A DNA stretch of 64,000 bases, taken from NCBI RefSeq assembly GCF_029395535.1, contig NZ_CP113920.1, forward strand, positions 1,302,001-1,366,000, read 5' to 3'. Positions within the stretch are counted from its first letter, which is position 1. Each line of letters opens with the position of its first letter. This document shows positions 8,343-19,887 of this stretch, one piece after another. A program made the translations under genes and the position numbers. The notes under the pieces were generated by a model that was given only the letters and a program-made list of their open reading frames with translations, did no database searches and was not told the DNA's origin. The stretch is from Bifidobacterium sp. ESL0732 (GTDB lineage Bacteria > Actinomycetota > Actinomycetes > Actinomycetales > Bifidobacteriaceae).

Positions 8343-9710
8343 TCACTTCGCGAGTTTGTCTAGGATCAGGGCCTCAGTGAGGACGTTGTTTTTGAGGCTT
8401 GTCAGGTCGACCGACTCGTTGGGGCTGTGAGCGTTGCCCTTCGGATCTTCGGGGCCGGTGACCAGAACTTGGGCATTCGGGAAGATGCGTTGCAGTTCGG
8501 GGATGAACGGGATCGAGCCGCCTTCGCCCTTGTTGATGGGATCGACGCCGAATGCTTCGCGCATCGATTCCAGAGCGTCCTGAGTGGCTTCCGCATTGGG
8601 ATCCATGCTCCAACCCATGCCGGTATCGAGCGTGGAGACAGAAACTTCGGCTCCGAACGGGGCATGGGAGCTCAGGAAGTCGGTGACGGCCTTGGCCGCG
8701 TCTTCTGGGCGCTGGTTCGGCGCGGTGCGTATGGACAGGCGGAAGCGGGTCTCGTTGGCGATGACGTTGAAGGAGCCATCCACCGGGTGCGCGTCGAAGC
8801 CGATGACGGAAATGCTGGGCTTGGTCCACAGACGTGAAGCCAACGAACCGGTGCCGGCGAAACGATAGGAATCGACCACCGAGGAATCGGCCCGTACGCT
8901 GGCCTCGTCCAGGTCACGCTGGAGTCCGCCGACAGGGTCTCCCCCCTCGAGTCCCGGAATATTGAGCGAACCGTCTTCGTCATACATTGAGGCAATCAGG
9001 ATGGAAGACAAGGTATTCGTGTCGAGAATCGGACCACCAAACTGGCCGGAATGCACCGGATGCTCCAACGCCTTGACTGTCACATCCAAATCGGTATTGC
9101 CTCGCAAACTGGTGGTGAGGCTGGGAATCTCAGCACTCCAGTTGCCGGAATCGGCCACAATGATGACGTCGGAATCGAATTCGTCCTGATGCGCCTCGAT
9201 GAAGGGAATGAAGCTCGGCGAGCCCATCTCCTCCTCGCCTTCGATGAAGACCTTGATATTGACCTTCAGATCGTCGCCCAATGCGTGCAACGCACCGGAA
9301 TGGATGGCAATGCCACCGCCGTCGTCGGTCGCGCCACGTCCGTAAAGGCGACCGTCGATTTGCGTGGCCACAAACGGATCGGTGTTCCACGCGGAAGGAT
9401 CCGGAACCGGCTGCACGTCGTGATGCGCGTAAAGCAACACGGTCGGCGCATCGGTGTCAACAATCTTGGAACCTACGACTTCGAACGCTCCCGGAGTGCC
9501 GTCAGGATTCTTGGATTGCACCACTTTCGCGTCCACACCGCGTTCTTTGAGCTCATCAGCCACGAATTGCGCCGAGCGACGCATGTGCTCGCCAGTGATG
9601 CCCTCGGCCGAAATGGATTTCAGCGCGACTTTCCTGCTCAACAGATCGACAACGCGATCAAAATCGGCGTCGACGCGCGAACGCAATTCTTCCTTGCTCA
9701 ATGTAGCCAT
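8343..9710 (-). CDS. M20-family metallopeptidase (dipeptidase/carboxypeptidase type)
   Basis: A cytoplasmic two-zinc exopeptidase of about 455 residues, likely hydrolysing dipeptides or related amide bonds. Metal ligands of the M20 fold are visible: YAHHDVQPV (His96, Asp98), the bridging Asp in GRGATDDGGG near residue 133, and the catalytic/metal Glu pair in EGEEEMGSP near 165. The lid (dimerization) domain follows at about 200-330, and the last metal His is expected in the GNAHSPNES segment near the end. I start it at the ATG at 9710, which has AAGGAG eight bases upstream; the frame is open nine codons further. There is no signal peptide. Exact substrate is unknown. Confidence 0.9.
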   Translation of the reverse strand: MATLSKEELRSRVDADFDRVVDLLSRKVALKSISAEGITGEHMRRSAQFVADELKERGVDAKVVQSKNPDGTPGAFEVVGSKIVDTDAPTVLLYAHHDVQPVPDPSAWNTDPFVATQIDGRLYGRGATDDGGGIAIHSGALHALGDDLKVNIKVFIEGEEEMGSPSFIPFIEAHQDEFDSDVIIVADSGNWSAEIPSLTTSLRGNTDLDVTVKALEHPVHSGQFGGPILDTNTLSSILIASMYDEDGSLNIPGLEGGDPVGGLQRDLDEASVRADSSVVDSYRFAGTGSLASRLWTKPSISVIGFDAHPVDGSFNVIANETRFRLSIRTAPNQRPEDAAKAVTDFLSSHAPFGAEVSVSTLDTGMGWSMDPNAEATQDALESMREAFGVDPINKGEGGSIPFIPELQRIFPNAQVLVTGPEDPKGNAHSPNESVDLTSLKNNVLTEALILDKLAK

Positions 9711-9850
9711 GTCATGCTCCTTGTCAAACGTGTTCATTCACCTCGATAATCACACAGACCCGAGAAAAACGCGAAAAATCGCTGAAAAATGCGTCAATCC
9801 CCTATATTTCTGTGTCTTTGCGCGTCGAGGCTTGCCCGTAGTCTCAAACC

Positions 9851-10471
9851 ATGACATGGAATCCCTTCAGCAAGGACAAAGATAAGGAAGCGGCGCAGAA
9901 ATCCGTCGATTCCGCATTGAAAGAACCTGAGGAACAGGAAGGCAAAGGCCGTCCTACACCCAAGCGCAAGGTCGCCGAGGAACGCAACCTCCATCCCATC
10001 GTTCCCAAGAACCGTAAGGCCGATCGGAAGGCCGCCAAAGAACGGATCAAGAAAAAAGAGGACGAACAGTACGATGCGATGCGTACCGGCGATGTGGCAC
10101 ATATGCCCCGTCTCGAACGCGACCCGGCGCACATCTACGCCCGAGATTATGTCGATGCCCGTTTCAATCTTGCCGAATACTTCATCCCGGTCATTTTCGC
10201 CGTCATGATCTTCGGCATCATCATCGCCTTCAAGTGGCCGGCGCTTTATACCCCGATACTTATGCTCTCTTACGTATATCTGATCGTTGCGGTCATCGAC
10301 ATCTTCGTGATGTGGCACGGCCTCAAAAAGAAGCTCATCGAGAAGTTCGGTGAAAAATCCGTCGGCAAAGGCTCACGCATGGGTTCCTACGCTTGGAGTC
10401 GAGCCCTTCAGCTTCGTCGTTGGCGCGTTCCAAAGCCATCGTCGAAGAAGCGAGGCAACTGGCCGAAGTAA
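9851..10471 (+). CDS. DUF3043 family membrane protein
   Basis: A 206-residue actinobacterial protein of unknown function. The first 100 residues are very rich in Lys, Glu and Pro and are probably cytoplasmic (typical block RPTPKRKVAEERNLHPIVPK). Two hydrophobic helices follow (about residues 112-132 and 137-157: FAVMIFGIIIAFKW, ILMLSYVYLIVAVIDIFVMW), then a basic C-terminal tail. This layout is the DUF3043 pattern. It is transcribed away from the peptidase gene and ends just before a strong terminator. Confidence 0.88.
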   Translation: MTWNPFSKDKDKEAAQKSVDSALKEPEEQEGKGRPTPKRKVAEERNLHPIVPKNRKADRKAAKERIKKKEDEQYDAMRTGDVAHMPRLERDPAHIYARDYVDARFNLAEYFIPVIFAVMIFGIIIAFKWPALYTPILMLSYVYLIVAVIDIFVMWHGLKKKLIEKFGEKSVGKGSRMGSYAWSRALQLRRWRVPKPSSKKRGNWPK

Positions 10472-10497
10472 ATCAGCCCGCGTTTACGATTTAAAAG

Positions 10498-10543
10498 AAA
10501 AATGCCTTCACAACATTCCCAGAATGTGTGCGAAGGCATTTTT
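10498..10543 (+). terminator. Rho-independent terminator
   Basis: AAAAATGCCTTC (10498-10509) pairs with GAAGGCATTTTT (10532-10543), extended inside by ACATTC/GAATGT. The T-run ends the stem. It lies 27 bases after the DUF3043 stop and separates it from lpdA. Confidence 0.85.
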
Positions 10544-10616
10544 CGTTTATAGAGTTGCCGCGCTCGTCATTCTTCGTTTCACCGTTATTATTGAGTTAAT
10601 CAAAACTTGGAGCATC

Positions 10617-12062
10617 ATGCAGAATACACATATTGACATTGCCATTATCGGCGGCGGGCCCGGCGGATACGCCACAGCATTACGGGCCAGCGAGCTTGGG
10701 CTTTCGGTCGTTCTGATTAATCGGGAGGATCGGCTCGGAGGCACCTGTCTCAACCGCGGGTGCATCCCGTCGAAAGCCCTCATCACCGCAACGCGGGCAA
10801 TCCACAATGTCGACGAAGCCAAACGTATGGGTATCAACGCACATGTCGAGAGCATTGACTTTGCCAAACTCACGGAATTCAAGAACGGTTCCGTCAAGGC
10901 AATGACGGATGGCCTTGCTTCGTTGCTTGCCGCAAGAAAGGTGACGGTTATCAAAGGTGAGGCTTCGATTGTCAAGAACCATTGCGTAAGAGTAAAGCTT
11001 AATGAAGCAAAAGGAGACGACGCTTCCATCGAAATCACCGCCGACAATATTGTCGTAGCCACTGGCTCACGTCCACGGCCATTGCCAAATCATCCTTTCG
11101 ATGATGCGATAATCGACTCGACTCAAGCTCTCAACCTGCCGCAATTTCCCAAGTCCGCGGTCATCATCGGAGCCGGAGCCGTTGCCGTCGAATTCGCGTC
11201 AATGTGGAACGCAGCAGGTGTTGATGTGACTCTGCTGATCCGCCACGAACGGGTCCTCTCACATACGCATCGCCGCACTTCAATGGCACTGACCCGTGCG
11301 CTGACCAAAGACGGGGTGCGTATCGTCACCCATAGCCATGTGGCCAAGATTGAAAAATCGGCAAACACGCACGGAGCAACCGTCAGTTATTCCACCGACA
11401 AGGATGAAACCACACATCAAGTCAACGCTGATGTGGTATTGGTCGCCATCGGACGCGATCCCAATACCGATGCCGCTTGGTTTGGAAATGCCGGCATTGA
11501 GCTAGTGGAAAACGGGCTAGTAAAAACCGATGCCTACGGACGTACCAGCCAACCCGACATCTGGGCATTGGGAGATATCTCGGAAGGCCCAGCACTCGCC
11601 TATCGCGCGTTCGAACAAGGTATCGTCATCGCCGAATCCATCGCCGGTCTCAACCCAAAACCGGTCGATAACGCCACGGTTCCCGAGGTCGTCTTCTCAA
11701 CCCCGGAATTCGCGAGTGTGGGATTAACAATGGAACAGGCGAAAGCCGACCCCACTGTCATCGGCCCCAAAGAGACCGCCTACCCGATGATGGGCAACGC
11801 CCGCATACTTATGAGCGGAGAGACCGGGTCCATGTCGGTGATTACTGGAAGTCATGCCGACAAAGCCGATACGCCCGTTATCTTAGGTGTTCACATGCTC
11901 GCCCCGGACGCAGGCGATCTGATCGCAGAGGCCGAGGAGCTTGTCGGCAATCGCGTGCCGCTCTCGAATGCCGCACGCCTCATCCATCCGCACCCCACCT
12001 ACAGTGAAGCTTTCGGAGAGGCGCTGCTCAAGGCCGATGGACGACCGCTACACACCAGATAG
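10617..12062 (+). CDS. lpdA: Dihydrolipoamide dehydrogenase
   Basis: FAD-dependent disulfide oxidoreductase of 481 residues that reoxidises dihydrolipoyl groups with NAD+. The N-terminus has the dinucleotide motif IGGGPGGYAT and the redox-active pair GGTCLNRGCIPSK (Cys44 and Cys49). The second, NAD-binding motif is IIGAGAVAVEFASMW, and the C-terminal dimerization domain ends with the HPHPTYSE signature carrying the catalytic His-Glu pair. The start ATG at 10617 (TTGGAG upstream) gives a family-length protein; the frame stays open much further upstream through the terminator, which is not coding. No E1 or E2 subunit, lipoate gene or glycine-cleavage gene is next to it, so its partner complex is unclear. 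Confidence 0.93.
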   Translation: MQNTHIDIAIIGGGPGGYATALRASELGLSVVLINREDRLGGTCLNRGCIPSKALITATRAIHNVDEAKRMGINAHVESIDFAKLTEFKNGSVKAMTDGLASLLAARKVTVIKGEASIVKNHCVRVKLNEAKGDDASIEITADNIVVATGSRPRPLPNHPFDDAIIDSTQALNLPQFPKSAVIIGAGAVAVEFASMWNAAGVDVTLLIRHERVLSHTHRRTSMALTRALTKDGVRIVTHSHVAKIEKSANTHGATVSYSTDKDETTHQVNADVVLVAIGRDPNTDAAWFGNAGIELVENGLVKTDAYGRTSQPDIWALGDISEGPALAYRAFEQGIVIAESIAGLNPKPVDNATVPEVVFSTPEFASVGLTMEQAKADPTVIGPKETAYPMMGNARILMSGETGSMSVITGSHADKADTPVILGVHMLAPDAGDLIAEAEELVGNRVPLSNAARLIHPHPTYSEAFGEALLKADGRPLHTR

Positions 12063-12182
12063 AACAACCAGATATATTACGTATTACCAAGATGAAGACG
12101 CATCAACATGCTTTGCGTCGCAACCACTCCCTAAAATCAAGACTTAGTTTGTTCGTGCTCGAAAATACAAGTGAGGAAGTCG

Positions 12183-12977
12183 ATGGCCAAAGAGAAAAAG
12201 GCGAAGAAAGACAAGAAAAAAGGCCCAAAAGTCATCAATCAGATGCGCCAAATCTACAAGTACACCTATGCGGAGGACAAATCCCTTCCTTGGCTTTTGG
12301 CAGGAGCATTCCTGCTGCCGATCATCATCGGCGTCGTAGCCGGGCTGTTGCTCCATTGGGGCTGGCTGACGTGGATTTTCATGATGATTCTGCTCGTAAT
12401 GCTCGGTGTGCTGTTCCTGACCATGACCCTGACCAATCGGGCAGACAAAGTAGGCTATGCCAAACTCGAAGGGCAGCCAGGCGCCGCCATCAGCGTGCTC
12501 GGCAACATCAACAAAGCCGGCTATAGCTTCCCCCAGACCCCAGTCTGGATCGATCCGAAAACCAAAGAGGCAATTTGGCGCGGAACCGGCTATAACGGCA
12601 TCTACCTTCTGGCCGAAGGTAGCACTAATCACACGAAACGGCCGATGGAACGTCAGAAGCAGTCCATCAAGGGCGTAACCGGCGGAAGCGATATCCCTGT
12701 TTTCTGCATTTCCGTAGGTACCGAAGAAGGACAGGTCAGACTCAAGAACCTGCGAAAGACGGTGCTCAAATGCAAGAGCTATGAGCCTATCGAGCACAAA
12801 TTCGCCATTATGAATAAGATTCATCCCCGTCGTCGTTTCGTGCTCACCAAGGACGAACTCGAGACTCTCAATGGCCGTCTGCGTACTCTCCAGGAAAAGC
12901 GTGGTCTCGGTATTCCCAAGGGCATGGATCCCACTCGCCCGCAGCACATCAGCCGCAGAGCCATGCGCGGCCGCTGA
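12183..12977 (+). CDS. DUF4191 family membrane protein
   Basis: A 264-residue actinobacterial membrane protein of unknown function. A Lys-rich N-terminus (MAKEKKAKKDKKKGPK) precedes two adjacent transmembrane helices (about residues 39-59 and 63-83: FLLPIIIGVVAGLLL, FMMILLVMLGVLFL). The soluble C-terminal domain contains the family block GQPGAAISVLGN and ends with a basic PQHISRRAMRGR tail. I use the ATG at 12183, which has GAGGAAG just upstream; a GTG four codons earlier is less likely. DUF4191 genes commonly sit next to glnA in actinobacteria, as here, and a terminator separates them. Confidence 0.88.
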   Translation: MAKEKKAKKDKKKGPKVINQMRQIYKYTYAEDKSLPWLLAGAFLLPIIIGVVAGLLLHWGWLTWIFMMILLVMLGVLFLTMTLTNRADKVGYAKLEGQPGAAISVLGNINKAGYSFPQTPVWIDPKTKEAIWRGTGYNGIYLLAEGSTNHTKRPMERQKQSIKGVTGGSDIPVFCISVGTEEGQVRLKNLRKTVLKCKSYEPIEHKFAIMNKIHPRRRFVLTKDELETLNGRLRTLQEKRGLGIPKGMDPTRPQHISRRAMRGR

Positions 12978-12981
12978 CCTC

Positions 12982-13015
12982 ATCCTCTCGTGACCAAATT
13001 ACGAGAGGATTTTTT
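12982..13015 (+). terminator. Rho-independent terminator
   Basis: Perfect 10-bp stem ATCCTCTCGT / ACGAGAGGAT (12982-12991 with 13001-13010) followed by TTTTTAT. It lies five bases after the DUF4191 stop and isolates glnA transcription. Confidence 0.95.
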
Positions 13016-13066
13016 ATATCTCTTTTCCCTGATAATTTAATGAATTTCAATTGAAAATCACTGTTC

Positions 13067-13082
13067 GAAACATGTTCGTAAC
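13067..13082 (+). promoter_or_regulatory. Possible nitrogen-control (GlnR-like) site upstream of glnA
   Basis: GAAAC-6-GTAAC (13067-13071 and 13078-13082) lies 72 bases before the glnA start. It is part of a direct repeat TGTTCGAAAC / TGTTCGTAAC with an 11-bp period. Actinobacterial GlnR sites are pairs of GNNAC half-sites one helical turn apart, so the pattern fits loosely. No regulator gene is in view. Confidence 0.35.
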
Positions 13083-13153
13083 TCAATGAGCGACCTCTGG
13101 AAACTCATTACCTTACACTTAGACATTGTTAGTACAACGAAAGGAGCGGTCCA

Positions 13154-14590
13154 TTGACTGCACTCGAAACGAAGGAAGACCTCGAAGCCCTCATCAACAC
13201 GGAAGGTGTGGAATACATTTCCGTACGCTTTACCGATCTTTTAGGTGGACAACAGCACTTTACTGTGCCTGCCAGCGAATTCCTCAAGGATGCGTTCACT
13301 GACGGCGAGCCGTTCGACGGATCGTCCATCCGTGGGTTCCAGGCCATCCAGAACTCCGATATGAAGCTCGTGCCCGATGTCTCCACGGCTTTCCTGGACC
13401 CGTTCCGCAAGCACAAGACGCTCGTCGTCTCGCACTCCGTGGTCGATCCGATCACCATGGAACCCTATTCCCGTGACCCGCGTCAGGTTGCGGCCAAAGC
13501 TGAAGCCTACATCAAGTCGACCGGCGTGGCCGACACTGCTTGCTTCGCGCCTGAGGCCGAGTTCTTCCTCTTCGATTCCGTCCGCTATGAGAACACGATG
13601 CAGCGTTCCTTCTATGAGGTCGATTCCGTCGAAGCGCCATGGAACACCGGTGCCGAAGTCGAGGCCGACGGATCGGCCAACATCGGCTTCAAAAACCGTG
13701 TCAAAGGCGGCTACTTCCCGCCGGCTCCGCAGGACCACAACCAGGATCTTCGTGACGACATGGTCGCCAACCTACAGAAGGTCGGCCTCATCCTCGAGCG
13801 TAGCCACCATGAGGTCGGAGGCGCCGGCCAGCAGGAGATCAACTACCGCTTCAACACCTTGCAGCACGCTGGCGATGACCTGCAGAAGTACAAGTACGTC
13901 GTGCACGAGACCGCTTTCGAGGCCGGCAAGGCCGTGACCTTCATGCCCAAGCCCATCGCAGGCGACAACGGCACCGGTATGCACTGCCATCAGTCACTGT
14001 GGAAGGACGGTAAGCCGCTCTTCTACGATGAGAACGGTTACGGCGGCCTTTCAGACATCGCCCGTTGGTACATCGGCGGTCTTATCAAGCACGCTTCCTC
14101 GGTACTAGCCTTCACCAACCCGTCACTCAACTCCTACAAGCGCCTGGTTCCCGGATACGAAGCCCCGACCAACCTCGTCTACTCGGCTCGTAACCGTTCG
14201 GCCGCCATCCGCATCCCGTTCGCCGGCACCTCTCCTGCGGCCAAGCGCATCGAGTTCCGCGTCCCCGATCCTTCCTGCAACCCGTTCCTCGCCTTCTCGG
14301 CGCAGCTGATGGCAGGTATGGACGGCGTGTTGAACCACATCGAGCCCCCGGCTCCGGTTGACAAGGACATCTACGAGCTGCCGCCAGAGGAGCTGGACAA
14401 CATGAAGCATGTCCCCGCCTCCCTCGGTGAAGCGATGGACGCCCTCGAGGAAGACAACGACTTCCTGACCGCCGGCGATGTCTTCACCACCGACCTTCTC
14501 GAGACCTGGGTCTCCCTGAAGCGCGACGAGATCGACCAGCAGCGTCTGGCTCCGACCCCGCTCGAGTACGAGCTCTACTTCAACTGCTGA
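13154..14590 (+). CDS. glnA: Glutamine synthetase type I
   Basis: Dodecameric enzyme that makes glutamine from glutamate, ammonia and ATP, the main ammonium-assimilation step. The 478-residue protein has the beta-grasp N-domain ([28 protein letters not shown]), metal/ATP-site motifs ([23 protein letters not shown]) and the ammonium/glutamate-site segment [12 protein letters not shown]. It also has NRSAAIRIP and the IYELPPEEL loop whose Tyr407 corresponds to the adenylylation site of GSI-beta enzymes, so covalent control is likely. The start is a TTG at 13154 with AAAGGAG at good spacing. It is followed by its own terminator and preceded by a candidate nitrogen-control site. Confidence 0.97.
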   Translation: MTALETKEDLEALINTEGVEYISVRFTDLLGGQQHFTVPASEFLKDAFTDGEPFDGSSIRGFQAIQNSDMKLVPDVSTAFLDPFRKHKTLVVSHSVVDPITMEPYSRDPRQVAAKAEAYIKSTGVADTACFAPEAEFFLFDSVRYENTMQRSFYEVDSVEAPWNTGAEVEADGSANIGFKNRVKGGYFPPAPQDHNQDLRDDMVANLQKVGLILERSHHEVGGAGQQEINYRFNTLQHAGDDLQKYKYVVHETAFEAGKAVTFMPKPIAGDNGTGMHCHQSLWKDGKPLFYDENGYGGLSDIARWYIGGLIKHASSVLAFTNPSLNSYKRLVPGYEAPTNLVYSARNRSAAIRIPFAGTSPAAKRIEFRVPDPSCNPFLAFSAQLMAGMDGVLNHIEPPAPVDKDIYELPPEELDNMKHVPASLGEAMDALEEDNDFLTAGDVFTTDLLETWVSLKRDEIDQQRLAPTPLEYELYFNC

Positions 14591-14610
14591 GCTTGTTTTT
14601 ATACCGCAAT

Positions 14611-14647
14611 AAAATGCCTGTCACTTCACTGAGGTGGCAGGCATTTT
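14611..14647 (+). terminator. Rho-independent terminator of glnA
   Basis: AAAATGCCTG-TCAC pairs with GTGG-CAGGCATTTT (14611-14624 with 14634-14647), 20 bases after the glnA stop. Confidence 0.92.
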
Positions 14648-14834
14648 GCTGTTCTGCCGTTGTTCTCTACAGATATTCAAAATCACAGAAAAAGGGCATT
14701 TTTTGTTTCTTAAGATACGGAATACTCTCTACTCATTTTTTATTTATCTTTATAACGATGCTTTCCAAGGCATTATGCGCTGAAGTAGCGATGATATGAC
14801 ACAGCGGAGTAATGTATTTACATCGACGAGAAGA

Positions 14835-15509
14835 TTACTGCAATGCTTGCGAATCAATAAACCCCGCTGCAGCGAAAGCCCGAGCATAAATCGAGCGAAT
14901 GGTATCTTGCTTGCGCTGGTTATAATCTGACACCATGCTGGTATGAGTATGATTTGCAGCTTCACGTTTCACCGAAATATAGAGGTTCCGGTCCTTGGCA
15001 TTATGCCGAAGCCAATTACGAAATATGAGGTGTCGCATGGCTTCAGGGGACCCGACCGACCACACATGCAGGTTACATGCCGGATCATCACTGCGCAACA
15101 TGCGATGCTCGTACCACCACGGTTCACGAATTATCAAATGGAATCCCAGCTTCTCGAGTGCAGGAGCATACGTTTGTTCATCTCCTGAATCGGCAACGGT
15201 AAGATCGATGTCAATCACCGGTTTTGCCGCAAGCCCCGGCACTGAAGTGGAACCGATATGTTCGATGGCCAAAGCCCGAAAACCGAGCGCATGAACGATA
15301 GTCGCACGCAACCGGTCAAACAACAACGGCCATGATGGATCGTAAGAGACCACAGCAACATCACGCCGTGGCTCCACACCTTCGATAAAAGGCGATTCGC
15401 CTTGGGGCGCGGGGGCATCATCAAAGGCTACTATCGCTTTACGGAATGCTGCTGAACTCCATTGTCCACCAGAATCGTCACCAACATCGTTTCTTCTTTT
15501 ATCTCTCAT
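14835..15509 (-). CDS. GrpB family protein (UPF0157, nucleotidyltransferase-like fold)
   Basis: A 224-residue protein with a GrpB domain from about residue 50: VVSYDPSWPLLFDRLRATI, then the GSTSVPGLAAKPVIDIDLTV block typical of the family and its nucleotidyltransferase-like active-site pattern (GST...D-I-D). The central HVWSVGSPEAMRHLIFRNWLR segment and a C-terminal Lys/Arg-rich helix also match. The first 45 residues are a polar extension not usual for the family. The biochemical role is not established. It is convergent with glnA and stands alone. Confidence 0.85.
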   Translation of the reverse strand: MRDKRRNDVGDDSGGQWSSAAFRKAIVAFDDAPAPQGESPFIEGVEPRRDVAVVSYDPSWPLLFDRLRATIVHALGFRALAIEHIGSTSVPGLAAKPVIDIDLTVADSGDEQTYAPALEKLGFHLIIREPWWYEHRMLRSDDPACNLHVWSVGSPEAMRHLIFRNWLRHNAKDRNLYISVKREAANHTHTSMVSDYNQRKQDTIRSIYARAFAAAGFIDSQALQ

Positions 15510-15659
15510 AGCACAGTCTCTCTCGCCGTCGAATTAATTCACAAACCTTCATAATAATAAGCATGGCGAAAATGTCTATATTGGACAATTCTTTAAACTT
15601 GAATGATTTTCTACATCATCGATTTATTCGCATTTCATAGATTTCGAAATATTGCGCTT

Positions 15660-16784
15660 TCATTGCATTAATTGTGTCGCCAAATCCTTGAATACACCGG
15701 CAACCGGGGTTGAGGCAAGGGAACCATCAGGATTGAGGACAGCCGGACGGCCAGAATCGTCGATTTCGCGGATCTCGGGCTGCAGAGGAAGCTGAGTCAG
15801 GAGGGGGACCTTGTAGCCCAATGCTTCAGTGAGTTGGTCGGAAACACGCTGGCCCCCGCCTTCGCCGAAGATGTGCAGACGTTCGCCCTTATGGTCGAAA
15901 TAGCTCATGTTCTCCACTACACCGCGCACCTTCATCGGCACCTGCAGCGCGACCAGCCCGGAACGCACGGCGACATCAGAAGCGCTGGGCTGCGGAGTGG
16001 TGACCACCACCAACTCGGCGTTGGGCAATGCCTGGGCCACGGAAATGGCCATATCTCCGGTGCCGGGAGCCAAATCGAGCAACAGTACGTCAGGACTGCC
16101 CCACCATACGTCGGCAAGGAACTGTTCAAGCGAACGCTGCAACCGTGGGCCACGCCAGAGGATCGCTCGGTCGGCTCCGGCGAACATGCCGATGGAGATC
16201 ATCTTCACGCCCCAGGCAACCACCGGCATCAGCATGCCATTCAAATCGGTTGGGCGGGAATGAACACCGAACAGGGACGGCAGGGAGAATCCGTAGATAT
16301 CCGCGTCGATGGCGGCTGTGTCATAACCCAAAGCCGAGAAGGTCGCGGCAAGATTGGCTGTGACCGAGGATTTGCCCACACCGCCTTTGCCAGAGGCAAT
16401 GGCGAAGATGCGCGTTCTGGTGCCAGGCTTGTTGAACGGGTTCTGGCGGCGTTCGGCCTTGAGCTCGCCCACGAGCTTTTCCAGCTTCTCGCGGCTCATC
16501 GCGCCGATTTCGATTTTCGGCGTCAGCTTGGCATCAGGGTAAGTGAGCACGGCCTGCTTGATACGTTCGCTAATGGTCTTGGAAAGCGGGCAGCCAGGAA
16601 CTGTGAGTTCGACGTGAACAGTGACATCGTAATCGTTATCACCTGTATTCGATTTGACGGCATCGACAGCGGGAATCATGCCCAAATCTGTGACGGAACG
16701 CCCCAATTCAGGATCGATGACATGACTCAGGCGCTCGTAGACCTGCTGTTCGATCTGCCGTTCAATCGTCTCGCCCTGCGCCAT
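15660..16784 (-). CDS. mrp: Mrp/ApbC-type P-loop ATPase (Fe-S cluster carrier family) with N-terminal DUF59/MIP18 domain
   Basis: A 374-residue ParA/MinD-like ATPase of the Mrp/NBP35 family, associated with Fe-S cluster trafficking. Residues 8-90 are a DUF59 (MIP18-like) domain (LSHVIDPELGRSVTDLGMI, with the cysteine in VPGCPLSKT). The deviant Walker A is SGKGGVGKSS (132-140), followed by DADIYGFSLPSLFG and DVLLLDLAPGTGD. The CxxC pair that bridges a cluster in Escherichia coli Mrp is not seen after GVVENMSYF, where the sequence is DHKGERLHIFGEGGG. The start at 16784 has GGAAGA upstream. It faces the same way as ligA with a 123-base gap. Confidence 0.9.
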   Translation of the reverse strand: MAQGETIERQIEQQVYERLSHVIDPELGRSVTDLGMIPAVDAVKSNTGDNDYDVTVHVELTVPGCPLSKTISERIKQAVLTYPDAKLTPKIEIGAMSREKLEKLVGELKAERRQNPFNKPGTRTRIFAIASGKGGVGKSSVTANLAATFSALGYDTAAIDADIYGFSLPSLFGVHSRPTDLNGMLMPVVAWGVKMISIGMFAGADRAILWRGPRLQRSLEQFLADVWWGSPDVLLLDLAPGTGDMAISVAQALPNAELVVVTTPQPSASDVAVRSGLVALQVPMKVRGVVENMSYFDHKGERLHIFGEGGGQRVSDQLTEALGYKVPLLTQLPLQPEIREIDDSGRPAVLNPDGSLASTPVAGVFKDLATQLMQ

Positions 16785-16907
16785 AGTGTCTTCCTTCCGT
16801 AACGACCACATTCCACTGTATCGTTTCTGCACACGGCACGCCAGTATTTTCGCTGTACATTGCACGACAACAGAACGTATCGTCCAAAGTCCAACGTTTC
16901 GAGATGC

Positions 16908-19727
<2,820 letters not shown>

Positions 19728-19887
19728 TTAAGTATTGCAATACAGACCTCGTACCATTCTCTCTTGATTGTACGGTCATGTCGGGAAAGCAGATAGCATC
19801 AAAACCCATCAGCACCGACCAGCGAAACACCGTCCTCGAAGCCAGCACGCCCAGAAGCTGGTACACGAACCAAGCTCAGAGCATAGT

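Noticed and set aside
10350..10616. N-terminal extension of lpdA to 10350
   Set aside because: It would read through the DUF3043 3' end and its terminator; the ATG at 10617 begins the FAD-binding motif as in all relatives.
13066..13079. CGAAACATGTTCG upstream of glnA as a LexA box
   Set aside because: The half-sites CGAAC/GTTCG are separated wrongly because of an additional A, so it does not fit the strict CGAAC-4-GTTCG spacing found before rarA.
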